Positions 53,254 to 64,000 of a stretch of 64,000 nt of DNA are shown piece after piece. The position numbers and the translations under genes are program-made. The notes beneath the pieces are model-generated. The model saw only the letters and a list, made by a program, of their open reading frames with translations. It did not search any database and had not been told where the DNA came from. The stretch lies in NCBI GenBank assembly GCA_963971285.1, contig OZ020250.1:15732499-15796498 (forward strand), written 5' to 3'. Position 1 is the first letter of the stretch. Each line of letters opens with the position of its first letter. Source of the stretch: Astropecten irregularis. Its lineage: Eukaryota > Echinodermata > Asteroidea > Paxillosida > Astropectinidae.

Positions 53254-53553
53254 TTATAGGTAATATTATACTTTGGTTCAAGTTTGTCAAAGAAATACAG
53301 ATCCATGGGCAAATATATCAAGGAAGATACAGTAACAGTCATATGTGAACATTTCAGTCCTATACGGTGCCCACTTTTTGAGAAAACAATGATAAACGGC
53401 CACAGTATTTCTTAAGTCTTTTCTCTTTTAATTTGTATCTTTAAAAGATCATGTAAATGGTATGTTTCTACCAACACCATCTTCATACCCTGTTAGTTAT
53501 AGGTAAATCTGTGAAGATATCGGTATGCTACCAAAGTATGATACTACTTTTAA
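53254..53553 (+). mobile_element. TTAA-type MITE, family 1, internally deleted, next to Hox8 donor
   Basis: Left end TTATAGGTAATATTATACTT, right end AGTATGATACTACTT-TTAA. About 60 bases around the central palindrome are missing compared with other copies. It ends about 100 bases from the Hox8 exon 1 donor. Confidence 0.75.
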
Positions 53554-53655
53554 CGTCATTGCGTCAAGATTGTTAATTTAATGATACTAGCGTAGTAATT
53601 TCATCAGAGCTCCTATTTTCATGAGAAACACAATGTATTACATGAAATATCTTAC

Positions 53656-54223
53656 CTGGTATCTTCATCCATCCATAGACGGGTCCTTTGTACGTTGTAG
53701 CATTAGAGTCCGACTTTTTGTCTTTATTTGTGTGGTGGAGGTTTTCTTTGCTGAGCTGTCGTTGAGAATCTAATTGCGTAACTCTGGTGATCTGTAGCGG
53801 GTAACAGGCACCTTCCAGCACCCCGGCCGTGTTGCCTGCAGCCCCCTTATCAGCATGGCCCCAGCCCGTTTGATGGTGGTAGTTCGCCGTGGCATAGCCA
53901 CCAGGGTAACCACTGAACTGGTTCTCGTAGCCCGACTGCGTGTAGCTCGGATTGAAAGAACAGGTTGGGTAGTTGTAAGAGGCGGTGAAGGCCTGGGTGT
54001 TGAGCCCGGCGGGCCCGGCCATACAGTTCGTGGACGCCTGGGAACTATCGTAGGCTCCGTACGGGCCATTCGGCACGCCGGCACCGCATCTCCAACCGGC
54101 CGAGGCCGCCGATTCCCCCACTATCGTTCCCCGACTGGGCGCCACGGGCTCGAAACCGCTCGGAAACCATGCCTCCCCGGGCTGATATTTCTCGAACAGC
54201 GACTTGAGAAAGTATTGGCTCAT
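53656..54223 (-). CDS. Hox8: Hox8-type homeobox gene, exon 1 (N-terminus and hexapeptide)
   Basis: First coding exon, 189 codons plus one base. The frame is open for 49 more codons upstream but contains no ATG there, so the Met at 54223 is the first possible start; it opens MSQYFLKSLFEKYQPGEAW, the conserved Hox N-terminal block. The body is rich in Gly, Ala, Ser, Tyr and Asn. Near the end is the hexapeptide VYGWMK (about residues 182-187), in which the usual Pro of YPWM is Gly while the Trp and Met that matter for PBC docking remain. The donor is CCAG|GTAAGA (intron starts at 53655), phase 1, matching exon 2 at 39448 and giving a 305 aa protein. The exon is markedly GC-rich. A truncated TTAA-type MITE lies only about 100 bases past the donor. 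Start, donor and frame all agree, so the model is firm; the number 8 is inferred from homeodomain type and order. Confidence 0.9.
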
Positions 54224-54449
54224 TTGAGGGATTGATTTGTGACCTCGTTTCGCCCGTTTTATGGCTTTTCTGGCTTGAGGAATTTTGGGATTTACTGCCG
54301 TCAGCCGTGCGGCCTTTGTATGGCCTAAGATGGCGGGCTCCTGTACACTAGATGGTACGTCATGAACCAATCACGGCTCGACCTAGAGTGAAAGTGCGCA
54401 CACCAGAAAGAGAAGATAAATCATCATTATGCAATAATACATGATACAG

Positions 54450-54457
54450 TGACGTCA
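54450..54457. promoter_or_regulatory. Perfect CRE palindrome upstream of Hox8
   Basis: TGACGTCA, the full CREB/ATF site, 227 bases upstream of the Hox8 ATG. CCAAT-type boxes lie nearby (CCAATCA at about 54367, CCAATGG at about 54476). Other perfect copies occur at 1265-1272 and 10740-10747, so the motif is not unique to this promoter. Function is inferred from motif and position. Confidence 0.3.
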
Positions 54458-55443
54458 TCATACCAACACAGCTAGCCAATGGCGATAGCCTGGACCACAC
54501 AAATTAATAATCACATAAAACATGATTACATGAAACCACGACGAAACTAATACAATAACACTAGAAACAAAAACACACAACGTAAGTTCATGATAACAAC
54601 CGCACATGCGCACACGATATACGCAGTGTAAGATGTACATCAATAAAATTACAAGATCCCTGCTTAACCAAATTGTGTCAGTTCTGAGCCAATCATGTTG
54701 TTTTTTCATATCCTCGCATGAAAATAACCCAAGTAATGCGTGTAAAGACATCATTGATCAACGACAGTGTAAACCTTATTATGTCCGTAACATACGAGCA
54801 CTACCAAGAACAAACAACACAATCCAGCGGAATCCTTTGACGAAGATTGTGTTGCCTTTTCCAAAATAAACGGGGAATCAGACTCACTTATGAACGAAGC
54901 TGATTTATTAGCAGAATCGTCAGATCCAATGCTCACAACTTACAGAGGCTCTGCTGTGCCCTATCTAGACCCTATTCTATCTTCTTCTTCCACTTCTTGC
55001 GGATTTTTTTTCTGGCGCAATCACAAACACTGATTTTATTCTATAACCGCTTAGACAAATATTGATCCTTTACAATAATGGAATTAATCTGTTTCGGTGA
55101 TTTATTATGATGTTTACCTTTGCAGATAAGACTGTCCTTGATTTTTGCCGAATTTGTTCTTAGGCAAGGAAAGAAAAACAAGTTCAAGAGATATATAGTT
55201 CATTTCCAATAAAATGTTTTTCAAAGTAACAAGCTTTGAAATGAGAAATCGCACCCCCCCCCCAAAAAAAAAAAAAATAATAATAATTTTTTTTTTCTAA
55301 GAAGTGGCAGTAATTCACAATTTGTTTATTTTCCATTGAACACCAATTGATATTATGTTTACGAGTGGGCTGTCTTTGGTGAAAGGTTTGTAACTTTCAG
55401 AATTCCTGCTCTTGTACACCTATAGATAATTTAAACTCAGTAT

Positions 55444-55785
55444 TTAAATTGGTGTTATCCCTTACAGAAATGTTCATAGACCACTTTCACTGAAGATGAT
55501 GCTGGTAGAAACATACCATTACCGTTAACATTTCCGCCTGAAATGGTGCATTTATCCAGAAATTAGTCAAACAAAGACAGAAAACAGTTTTGATCTCGGA
55601 GTAAGATCAAAACCATTCTTTATGTTTTATAAGACAAATTGGGTAGGATTTTCGCTGTTTTCCTGTGCCTCAGATGTCCGATTGAGCTCCAATTTTCACA
55701 GGTTTATTATTTCATGTACGTGCTGGATCAGACAAAGTGTGTGTGCTGTTCTGTGACCTTTACCAATCATGTATCATACCTTTAA
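55444..55785 (-). mobile_element. TTAA-type MITE, family 2
   Basis: Contains GTGCTGGATCAGACAAAGTG and GATCTCGGAGTAAGATC like the other family 2 copies; the right end ATCATACCT-TTAA shares its TTAA with the next element. The left boundary is approximate. Confidence 0.65.
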
Positions 55786-56975
55786 AGGGAAAGGCCACCC
55801 GTTTCCGAGACTAATTTCATCTAAAAGAGCGTGAAATTTCATGCAGGAAAGATTATCAATAATTGTTAAACGCACCCAGGTTTTTCACAAAAAAAGGTTT
55901 TTGATAGCGATTTTATTCCATCGTGTGGGCCGCCCTGTTGAAGACGAAGCCAGCAACATCCGGTGATTTGTGACGTAGTGTCTGCACCTCAACTCATAGC
56001 CGCGACATCGTGTTCGTTGTACACTGAACACGATGCGGGGTCTGTGTAATATACAGCGTGTGTGTGGGTGACTTGACCGCAAGCAGGCCGGCAGTGGTCG
56101 GTGGTCGGTAGTCGTGTGTCCTGTATACCCGCTCTGTCTTACCATAGGCGTGGACTGCGGAAGACTGGCCACGGGAGTTCAGTCTCATGATGTGGGCAGC
56201 CCGTAGAACTGCACTGTTCAGGCAAACAGATGAAAAATCTTCATGAGATGTTATACATCTGTTTTCTTCCATCAGCCAGTTTAGCTTTCCAACTTCATGG
56301 CAACACAAGCATTCCTTCTCGATGGGCATTACTGCGCAGTTGTCACAATGACACCAGTCTGAGTTTTCGCGACGAGACCCCTGTTCACTCGCGCTCGTAG
56401 TCGTACCCGGAAGCTCGATGTCTGTTTCTGTTTCGTCAATTGAAGACCTATTTTGCAGTTCTTCTTCCGTGAATGTCGGCTAAAAATCAAACGGAAGTGG
56501 CTCAATCGACATACTTAAACATACAGAGGAATGTTGTCCAAAACTATGAGGGAAATCGGTCACAAAAGATCGCCAAAGATCGTCGCGTATGCTTGTGTAA
56601 ATAGTAAATCACAACTTGACAGAATAGACGGGTGCCGAGATCGTGCATAGTGAACCATTACCCGGCCACACGAGTCTAGGTGCGCGACCATCACTACACA
56701 CACGCACGCACACATGACCGTGTGGTCTTCCCGATCGTTCTAGAACACCGGACTGCGAGGTGCAGAAGCTACGTCATAATCTCCCGGATGTGGCGGGGTT
56801 TTCAAACAATATGGCTGCGCCCTTTTGTCTTTACGCATAGCGGAAAGTTACAATGAAATCGTCTCCTATGCCATTTACCACACGTAAGGAAAATAATTAT
56901 ACAGTGTATTTTATATGTTAGGATGTGTTCATTTGGAATGTGTTTAGTTATTCCTGGCCTGGAATTGCCCTTTAA
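55782..56975 (-). mobile_element. TTAA-flanked element carrying a P2X7 ballast-like fragment
   Basis: Bounded by TTAA-AGGGAAAGGCCACCCG and GGCCTGGAATTGCCCT-TTAA; the two ends share AGGG(A/C)AA followed by a GGCC core, a weak inverted repeat. About 1.2 kb. It encloses the coding fragment at 55994-56479. The limits are inferred from the TTAA sites and end similarity; no transposase is present. Confidence 0.4.
55994..56479 (-). pseudogene. P2X7 C-terminal (ballast) domain-like fragment
   Basis: Open frame of 161 codons directly after an acceptor-like TTTGATTTTTAG, with no ATG before the domain. It carries the cysteine-rich signature WCHCDNC (about residues 44-50) then ECLCCHEV and ITSHEDFSSVCLNSAVLRAA. 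This matches the start of the zinc-binding C-terminal domain of P2X7 receptors, which in invertebrates occurs in many short standalone genes. The expected second half (AYRQ...IPSC..IR..FP) is not visible, so the domain is truncated or frameshifted after about residue 100. No P2X channel segments are nearby. Probably a dead, dispersed copy. Confidence 0.55.
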
Positions 56976-58009
56976 ATTCTGTACTTAGAGTAGAAGTTCA
57001 TATAAGAGGGGAAATATCTTAGCCCCTCCCTCCCCTCCCCAAACTTCGATTCTATTTGGTTCCTATCGTTATCCTCTGGACTTCAATGACACTGTATAAA
57101 GCAAAGAAAGAACTTGCCAACATGTTATTTTTTTTCAACTCTGGTCACAGTTATTAGAGATGTGACCTGGGGGTCGTTTGCCTGGTACCAGTGGTATACG
57201 TCCGCGCCTGTGAACAATGAATATACTCGACATCGGGGACCAGTGGTGGTGTGGTCACGCGCCATAACATTCGAAAGCAAATTGAATCGTATAGACCGGG
57301 AAATGTGTTCGTATACCAGAACGACCAATGACACTGGTACCCGGCGTGTGCGGATCACGTTGCAGGGATTTTCAGGTGATGCGCGGTTTTTAACCACGGA
57401 TTCCCCTAATATTCTTAGAATGATCGAACGGTTATATTATGGTATTCTATTTCTATGCTATTTCACTTTCTACCATATAACACGGGTTATTGAGTAACTC
57501 ATTGAAAACAATGCAATGTGTGCTATGTCACATTGATTTGATTGTAGACATGACAACATTTAATACTTAATGATGTATCCTTTTCCATCTAGGCCCGTGT
57601 TACTCACTGTGCTCTTAATGTGTTACTACGTGCAATGACTGCATTCTCTTGGTGTATATAGGAACCCAAATCTTCTTTCTCATCACGTATTGTTCTTTGG
57701 CATGTTCAGATTCTGCCTGTCGATGGAATAAGCAGCTACACGCCAACCCAGCCACTGACATTACTACCCATATACCCCTCGTTAATTCATATGAACCTCG
57801 ATTCTCGTTCATAAAAGTACGTTCTTCAGTGAGAGCATTTCTGCCCCTGAACTTCAGTAATCTGTACCTTTTAACACCGTCCTTTATGGACAACTTCGTG
57901 TTAAGTACATTCCCATGCCCAAGGGCGTGAGCAACTATTCAGAACCAAGTTTAGAACTAACATCAGGACTTTTCTGGACTGTAAAGTAGTGGTACGTGTA
58001 TAATGCTAT

Positions 58010-58415
58010 AGGCAAGGCAGGGCAGGCCATGGCAGGGCAGGGCAGGGTGGGGCAAGGCAGGGCAGGAAAAGGCAGGCACGGCAGGACAGGAAAAAGGCAT
58101 GCAATTGCATGGCAGGACAGGCAGGGCAGGGCAGGGCAGGGCAGGGCAGGGCAGGACAGGTAAAGCCAGGGCTGGGTGGGGCAAGGCAGGGTAGGGCAGG
58201 ACAGGAGGCAGGGCAGGGTGGTGCAATTAGGACGGGTATGGCAAGTTAGGCAATTCAGGCGAGACGAGATAGGGCGGGGCAAGGCAGGGCAGGGCAGGGC
58301 AGGGCAGGGCAAGGCAGGGCATGGCAAGGTATGGCAGTGCAGGACAGGACAAAGCAAGGAAAGGTAGGGCGTGCATGGCAAGACAAGGTATAGCAAGGCA
58401 GACCAAGGCAAGGCA
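58010..58415 (+). repeat. GGCAG pentanucleotide satellite, G-quadruplex prone
   Basis: About 400 bases of (GGCAG)n with drift. It contains uninterrupted GGGCAGGGCAGGGCAGGG runs (for example near 58124-58156 and 58285-58312) that satisfy the four-G-run quadruplex pattern on the plus strand. Open frames across it are repeat artefacts. Confidence 0.85.
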
Positions 58416-61205
58416 AATGCAGCTCAAGTAAATGCAGATGTTTGGTTGATGGTTCTGTATGCCAAGAATAAGTGCCTGCCGTATTTCTCCCTTCCGTTCC
58501 ATCTGGTTTGGAGTGACTATAAATTTGGTAGAATTCAGCATACCCACCGGTTGACATTTACCGCCCCACGGACATGGATACCATCCACTTGATATTTGGA
58601 AATAGTTCAGGGACTAAAAACAAGTATTGCTTTGCTTTCCTATAACTTGTTTTTATCCGTCGTTTTCCTCTCGCCTTATTTGTCTTTTACCACCTGAATA
58701 AATTAATCAACGTGATTTTGATTAAACGGTTATGATCTTATAAATCGGTCCAAACTTGAACTCTGAAACCGAGATAAATAGGTGTTGTTTATACATCGGT
58801 GTGAAGTCGGTGGAGGGGTCATCTCAAAAGAGTCCAAGCATGTCGATATCTTATAATCACGTAACAACGCTGACCCATACGACAGTATAGCAATGGTTCC
58901 ACTTGGTCATCTGGTCGAGAGTTTATCGGTCAACATTTCTGGACTGGGTCAGAATTCATTTCATCAATATTGTTTATGATGTTACTTAAGTTCTGCACTG
59001 ACGGCATTGCAACGTTTTGATGATATACAGGGTGTCTCAATTTTTTTTTACACTTTTGAAATGGCTGCCGAATAAAAAATGTATGATTCTGGGGGAAAGG
59101 TTTGTATGTATGGCAAGCCCATATACTCAACTTTCATATGACACCAAAATGTCCGAACATAATTCATGCTTCTTTGAGCACTGCTCACTTTTGTAAAGGC
59201 TATGGAAACTAGGTTGCGCAGGTATTATGGGCTTCCCAATTTGTGAGAGGAAAGTCCTTTGAAGCTTACCGAATTGAGGGTGATATGATAAATTACTGAT
59301 TGCGCATAAGTTTGGGTTTGCTGGATGAATTTAAATTTTTTATCAAATCATAATTTCATGCAGGAGTGAACAGGAATTGCATTTATTAATAGGCCTACAT
59401 GCTTAGTTTTGCTGTGTTTACCAGCGAAAGTTGCATACATGTGTATTGCTTTGTGACCGGTACTCTGCTGTTACTTGCCATGCCTTGGTTGGAGGCATGC
59501 AAGGCAATAGGCGCTGCTGGCCAGGTTGACAACCAAATGAGTGATGAATTTACATGTGGCTCCGAATGTTATGTCATCTGTGCGGTCTCACGATGCCAAG
59601 CCTGGATCAAATACCATCGTTTCACATCACTCGTGGCCCCTCAGATCAATTTCTTACTTGCTGGTCGTCTTCCTGCCAAAAGACCTTTCTCAAAAAAACA
59701 TCGATTATGACTTCTGCTTTTCCTTTTTTTTTGAAATACGAAACAGGAATTCGAGTACGGCGCCAGAAATTCTCCAAAATGTCATCGATACAATTCCCCC
59801 ATTACTCTCACTACAATGATGGAAGACCTTTCTATTGCCGAATAACAATCAAATAATAAAATCAATAACAAAAACGTATGTTGATTTCAAGACTTTTGAA
59901 GTTTCCTTGCATGTCGAAAGCAAGCTGCGCTAATTGAGCAAGACAGCTCACTCCAGACTAAGACCGCTCAGGGAACAAAAATTCAAAACCTGCTTCCAAT
60001 TTTAGTCAAACAATCAGAAACCAATAGTTTCCCCCAGTGTCGCCGTAAATCACCAATTGTCCCCCCGACTGGAGATCCCAAGCTATACCCTGACCTCTTC
60101 TAGTGTTTCTCCTGACTATAATCGCGACGAAGAAGAAGCCCTCCATAAATTTGTTGGCTGTTGGGGCCCCCCTTTACACAACCAGCTTCCAAACACATGC
60201 TTTCGCACTGTTTTCTCGACCTTTTCTTCGTTTTCTTTTGGTTGGTATGAGAATGCAACCGTGCTGATGAGGCACGTCAGCGAATGAGATCCAAGGAATG
60301 CTGTTGGAAACGAATCTACCGTCTTTCGGGAGTCCTGGATTTTTAATTTATTGTGATTCGTCACGACGTATAGTGATATGCGGTCCGTCCCCACCGGCCC
60401 ACTCACCGTGTCCCTGCGCCGAGATGTAGACGGCCAGTGGTCTGCCCAAGAGAAGTCGAGGCACCGCCGCTTGATTTATACATGACATCCTGGAACTAGT
60501 GTTTCTAACCTTTGTTTTCACCCCCTCCCTTCATCTTGGAGTAATTTGGTAGCTTCGGTTTTTTTCTGGGTCAGAGCCAGATGAAATGAAAGCAAATATT
60601 TAGAGCATGGCCTACGTACGGATTTTGAAAGTGGTATATCAAGTGTGTGTAATGTATGCACGCTATACTTAAGGTTGTACTTATACGCTATGTAAGGTCT
60701 TGTACCTATGCTTCCTCTGTGATCGATTTATCGGCCAGGATCGATTTATTGATCGTTTCATTTTATTCCTCATAATTATTAATGACGTCACCTTCTAGCA
60801 CCCCACCATTCTCGCTCCCATTCGTACCATTTCCATAGATTTATCATTGTCCTATAGTATATCCGCTTCTGTATAAAGCATAGCACTCTATTACACTAAT
60901 TGTCACAGGAATGCCATTATCATCGTCAATGTTGTCGTTCATGGTCACAATATAAAGTCTACTATCACCATCCTAAATGGCATTCCAACCACTGACACGG
61001 TTGTGATTATCATTCGTGGTTGTAATAGTGTCGTCTTGGTCTTTGACTATTTTGGTGTCGCTGTCATCACTAACGCCATCGGATGCAGCAGCAGTTCCAT
61101 TGTAATACATTCAATTTGTACACTGATGTTTAATACCAACATGCGCTGGCAGATGAAAGCAGGTCGACTGTCGGTCGGGTTGCGTTAATGATGTTTGGTT
61201 TACCG

Positions 61206-61339
61206 AGGGCTTCGATTTAGCCCTACAATCGATCGTAACTCGAGTTACGAAGAATTTAACCCAACGTATTCTACGTTATGCTGCAACGCATCATAACTCC
61301 TGCGATTGATAGTAAGTTGCGATTGGTGAAATCGACCCC
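61206..61339 (-). mobile_element. Family 4 MITE
   Basis: Reverse-oriented copy with CAATCGATCGTAACTCGAG at the left and GGTGAAATCGACCCC at the right. Confidence 0.65.
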
Positions 61340-62934
61340 GGTTTTGGTTACCAGAATGTCGCTGCACATGTCTTCCTGTTCAAATCAAAGATCTTAAAAA
61401 GTCCAGCTACTTGAACAGTATAAGCTGCTATACAATTTAGATACTAATACTGATAGTGACCCATGCACATCCCCTGTCAATAATTACTCAAATAATGGAC
61501 ACTAAATGAGCTTTCGTATTGTGCACTTCTTCACCCATGTGAAATTTTCCTCTGTTTCTAGATGCTTGAATCCAATTTAGGAAAAACATGCAACAGTAAA
61601 ACAAAAACAACACCAATGGTTTGGTGGCAACAAAAAGAGAACAAGGAAAACACAAAGCAGAAGTGGGGACAAAAACCCAGGGAGAACCAAAACAGACTTA
61701 AGCAGACGAAGATTAATTGCGCTTAAAGTGTCGGTTTGGGATGGGGAACACAGTTTGGAGACAGATGGTATAGTACTGGCCAAAACCTGATGTATACAAG
61801 TTGTTAGTGCCTCTACCAATATGTAGGCTAAAGATCATTGGGAGGAAGTTGGAACTCGTATACTCATCAACGTGTTAAAGAACGTACATGTACGTTTGTG
61901 CATTCGCACATCTTGAAGAAAATAATCCAAAAATAATGTAATGTCTATTCGGAATTCGTTGCTCACTTTTTTTCCTTGGTATAATAAATCTTCTCATACT
62001 TGCTGTGTATCTAGCTTTTGGGGTTGTTGTTAACAGATATCTCGGTTGGCAGCTATAGGGCATTTGCTTGTTTCGCTTTTCGATGCAAGCAAAGTCTAAA
62101 TTAATATCTTTGGAGTGCAGCCTGAACCTTTTGTTGGTGAAAATTGGGGGATTTGGATTTGGTGCAGTTTCCTTCTCTCAGACTCCAAACCTCGATATGT
62201 TACCCAACCCCACCCTCACCCCCCACCCCCACCCCACCAGTCAACTTTCCAAAACCGTTCAACATACAATCTGTCAGGCTTGCTTGAAAATGAGGCCGAC
62301 TCCTTTGTTGTGCCCATATACATCTATGTATCTAGTATAACATGCTTCGTCAAATGCCATGGCAGTGGATGACTGCTTCTCAACCCAGCCCTCCCGTCTC
62401 ACATTATCCAATTGACAAACCTGCAATAATTCACAGAAAAACTCTCAAAACAGGTGTTTTTGATCCAACACTATCATCATGATACCGCCAGTCCCTGAGT
62501 ATAGGCTTAAGGTGATATACATTCGCGTGGCGATGGCGACACGGACATATTAACTTCCACCTGTGCCAAGATTGAAGATGTGCCCGTGTCACCTGGTGAT
62601 GGATGTTTTGTTGGCGTGGGGATCGGGGTAAGGGACCACGGGCCCGACCGATGAGGTTTCAGGTGATAGGGGAAGAGCCACCTCCCTACGGTACCCCCGC
62701 ATAAACTCAGGCCCCCCCCCCCCCCCATCTCGACGTAAGTTTATGGTCTGTTGTGTCTGGTCCAGGATCGAACGACATCCTGAATGGGTCATGGGATCCA
62801 CATGGACGGCATTATTGGTTAACAATAGTCTGGGTTCAGGTTGAAGTATAGGTTACCGACATGGGTGTACAGGTAAAGCATGACCCTATTATTGTACACA
62901 TTAACGCACTATTACTGTCTAATAGTATTCTCCT

Positions 62935-63291
62935 CTCAGCTCAGGCTGCGGCTCAGGCTGCGTCTCAGGCTGCAGCTCAGGATGCGGCTCAGGCTGCGTC
63001 TCAGGCTGCGGCTCAGGCTGCGGCTCAGGCTCAGGCTATGGCTATGGCTGTGGCTATGGCTCAGGCTATGGCTCAGGCTATGGCTTCGTCTCTGTCATCC
63101 ATATGATGAAAATGTAGGTTGCAATTTTTCATTGATGCTGACAATCTGTTTCATTTTTCAAACCAGATAATCTACTTCCGAACCGCGGCCAAAAGCCTGT
63201 ATTTTAATACCAGTTATTTCAGAATGAATGCACGAAATTTAGCCGGAGCTGGAGCCGGAGCCGGAGTCGGAACCGAGCTTTGAGAAATGCC
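62935..63291. mobile_element. MITE with expanded CAGGCTGCGGCT minisatellite
   Basis: The right two thirds match the element at 45138-45392 (CATCCATATGATGAAAAT, TTTCAAACCAGATAATCTAC, and the end GAGAAATGCCC). In place of the left end is about 150 bases of GCTCAGGCTGCG / GGCTATG tandem repeats, apparently grown from the CAGGCTC units of the original arm. The Ala/Gln-rich frame across it is not a gene. Confidence 0.65.
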
Positions 63292-64000
63292 CATTGCCAC
63301 ATCCCCAGCTTTCATACAATATTTTCTATGTGCTAATCGCTTTCTTTGTTCCAAATATTCTTGTATAATTCCAATAAGAAAAGAAAATGTATGTTTTTAG
63401 ATTAATTATCCATTGTACAATTTCAGAGGAATTTGGATGTGTCCTTGGACTCTGTATCAAGGAAGATGGTTTCATCTGTTAGTGGTCTGTAGCATCTCAC
63501 AAGTGGGCAGACAAATTTCAAAATGTTATAATAACTAAACAGTGTGATGTAACCATTTCCCCACCTCTTGAAAACCTACAAAGATGTTAACAATTCCTTC
63601 TTATTCCAATCCGCAAGGATAATTATGATTGAAGACTTGCACTTGTACTTTGGGATCACAGCGTTTCATTTTTTTTTTTTTTAATTTATTTATTTATTTC
63701 TGATATTTATCCAGGGTACTTATTCACCAAAGGGTGGTCTTCCATTGTGTAAACGTGTAGTCTAGTAGCACAGCATCAGAGATAGGCCTATGGGTATTCA
63801 TGTAACTGTGAAACCCCAACAATTTACAATAATCAATTTATTATTTTAGCCAATCCGCCTGGCATTATCAAACTGTTATCACTGATTTCAACCCTCTGAC
63901 TAAGCTACTTTATGGTAACAGTACAGGCTACATGTATAAAGAGACCCGTACTTTAACCGCCTAACGAGGCAGATATCATGTAGCACGACCATTGCTTCCG

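Larger units (their letters stand above)
54224..64000. other. 5' flank upstream of Hox8
   Basis: No further Hox exon is visible up to the right edge; Hox9/10 would be expected beyond it. The first 250 bases hold CCAAT-type boxes and a perfect CRE. Further out are a TTAA MITE (55444-55785), a TTAA-flanked 1.2 kb element with a P2X7 ballast-like fragment (55782-56975), a GGCAG satellite (58010-58415), a TATACAGGGTGTC element end at 59024, a palindromic MITE (61206-61339) and a MITE with expanded minisatellite (62935-63291). The stretches 57000-57990, 59100-61200, 61350-62900 and 63300-64000 contain only short ORFs that I do not recognise. Confidence 0.75.

Noticed and set aside
53855-54235. 126-codon plus-strand ORF
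   Set aside because: Shadow of Hox8 exon 1 on the other strand.
54224-54370. N-terminal extension of Hox8 by 49 residues
   Set aside because: The frame is open but begins at TTG and contains no ATG; the conserved Hox N-terminus starts at 54223.
57935-58557. Pro/Cys/Leu-rich ORFs on the minus strand
   Set aside because: Translations of the GGCAG satellite.
62861-63170. Ala/Gln-rich ORF
   Set aside because: Translation of the MITE-derived minisatellite.

Overview
The window is animal nuclear DNA from a Hox cluster and is almost certainly echinoderm. It holds two complete two-exon Hox genes, both on the minus strand, each with an N-terminal SYF/QYF-LF-KYQPG block, a hexapeptide just before the intron, and an Antennapedia-class homeodomain in exon 2. 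The rest is AT-rich, has no other gene I can support, and is packed with short foldback/MITE-type elements, simple repeats and the palindrome TAGGCCTA. The homeodomain types, the gene order and a P2X7 'ballast' fragment fit an echinoderm; the class (sea star, sea cucumber or sea urchin) cannot be settled from this sequence alone.

Layout from left to right: 1-2321 is the 3' flank of the first gene. At 2322-14506 (minus) lies a Hox gene best called Hox7: exon 2 with the homeobox at 2322-2641, an 11.3 kb intron, and exon 1 at 13972-14506, predicting 284 aa. At 14507-39098 is a 24.6 kb intergenic interval with MITEs, a long near-perfect hairpin, a CTG/GTT microsatellite and a few GC-rich non-repetitive blocks that could be cis-regulatory. 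At 39099-54223 (minus) lies a Hox gene best called Hox8: exon 2 at 39099-39448, a 14.2 kb intron, and exon 1 at 53656-54223, predicting 305 aa with a strongly acidic tail. At 54224-64000 is the upstream flank, with a perfect CRE, a 1.2 kb TTAA-flanked element carrying a P2X7 C-terminal (ballast-like) coding fragment, a GGCAG satellite and a MITE-derived minisatellite.

Hox genes in an ordered cluster share one transcription direction, with the more posterior gene transcriptionally upstream. That puts the gene at 39-54 kb posterior to the gene at 2-14 kb, which agrees with Hox8 followed by Hox7. Both introns interrupt the glycine codon after the hexapeptide in phase 1, the same architecture in both paralogues. 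The products are sequence-specific nuclear transcription factors that pattern the body axis, probably with TALE/PBC partners bound through the Trp of the hexapeptide.

I found no undescribed gene system. The most unusual signals are the load of TTAA-targeting elements inside a Hox cluster, including two places where adjacent elements share a single TTAA; the mobile-looking P2X7 ballast fragment; the YPWM-to-YGWM change in the Hox8 hexapeptide; a tandem splice acceptor in Hox7; and at least 20 exact copies of TAGGCCTA.
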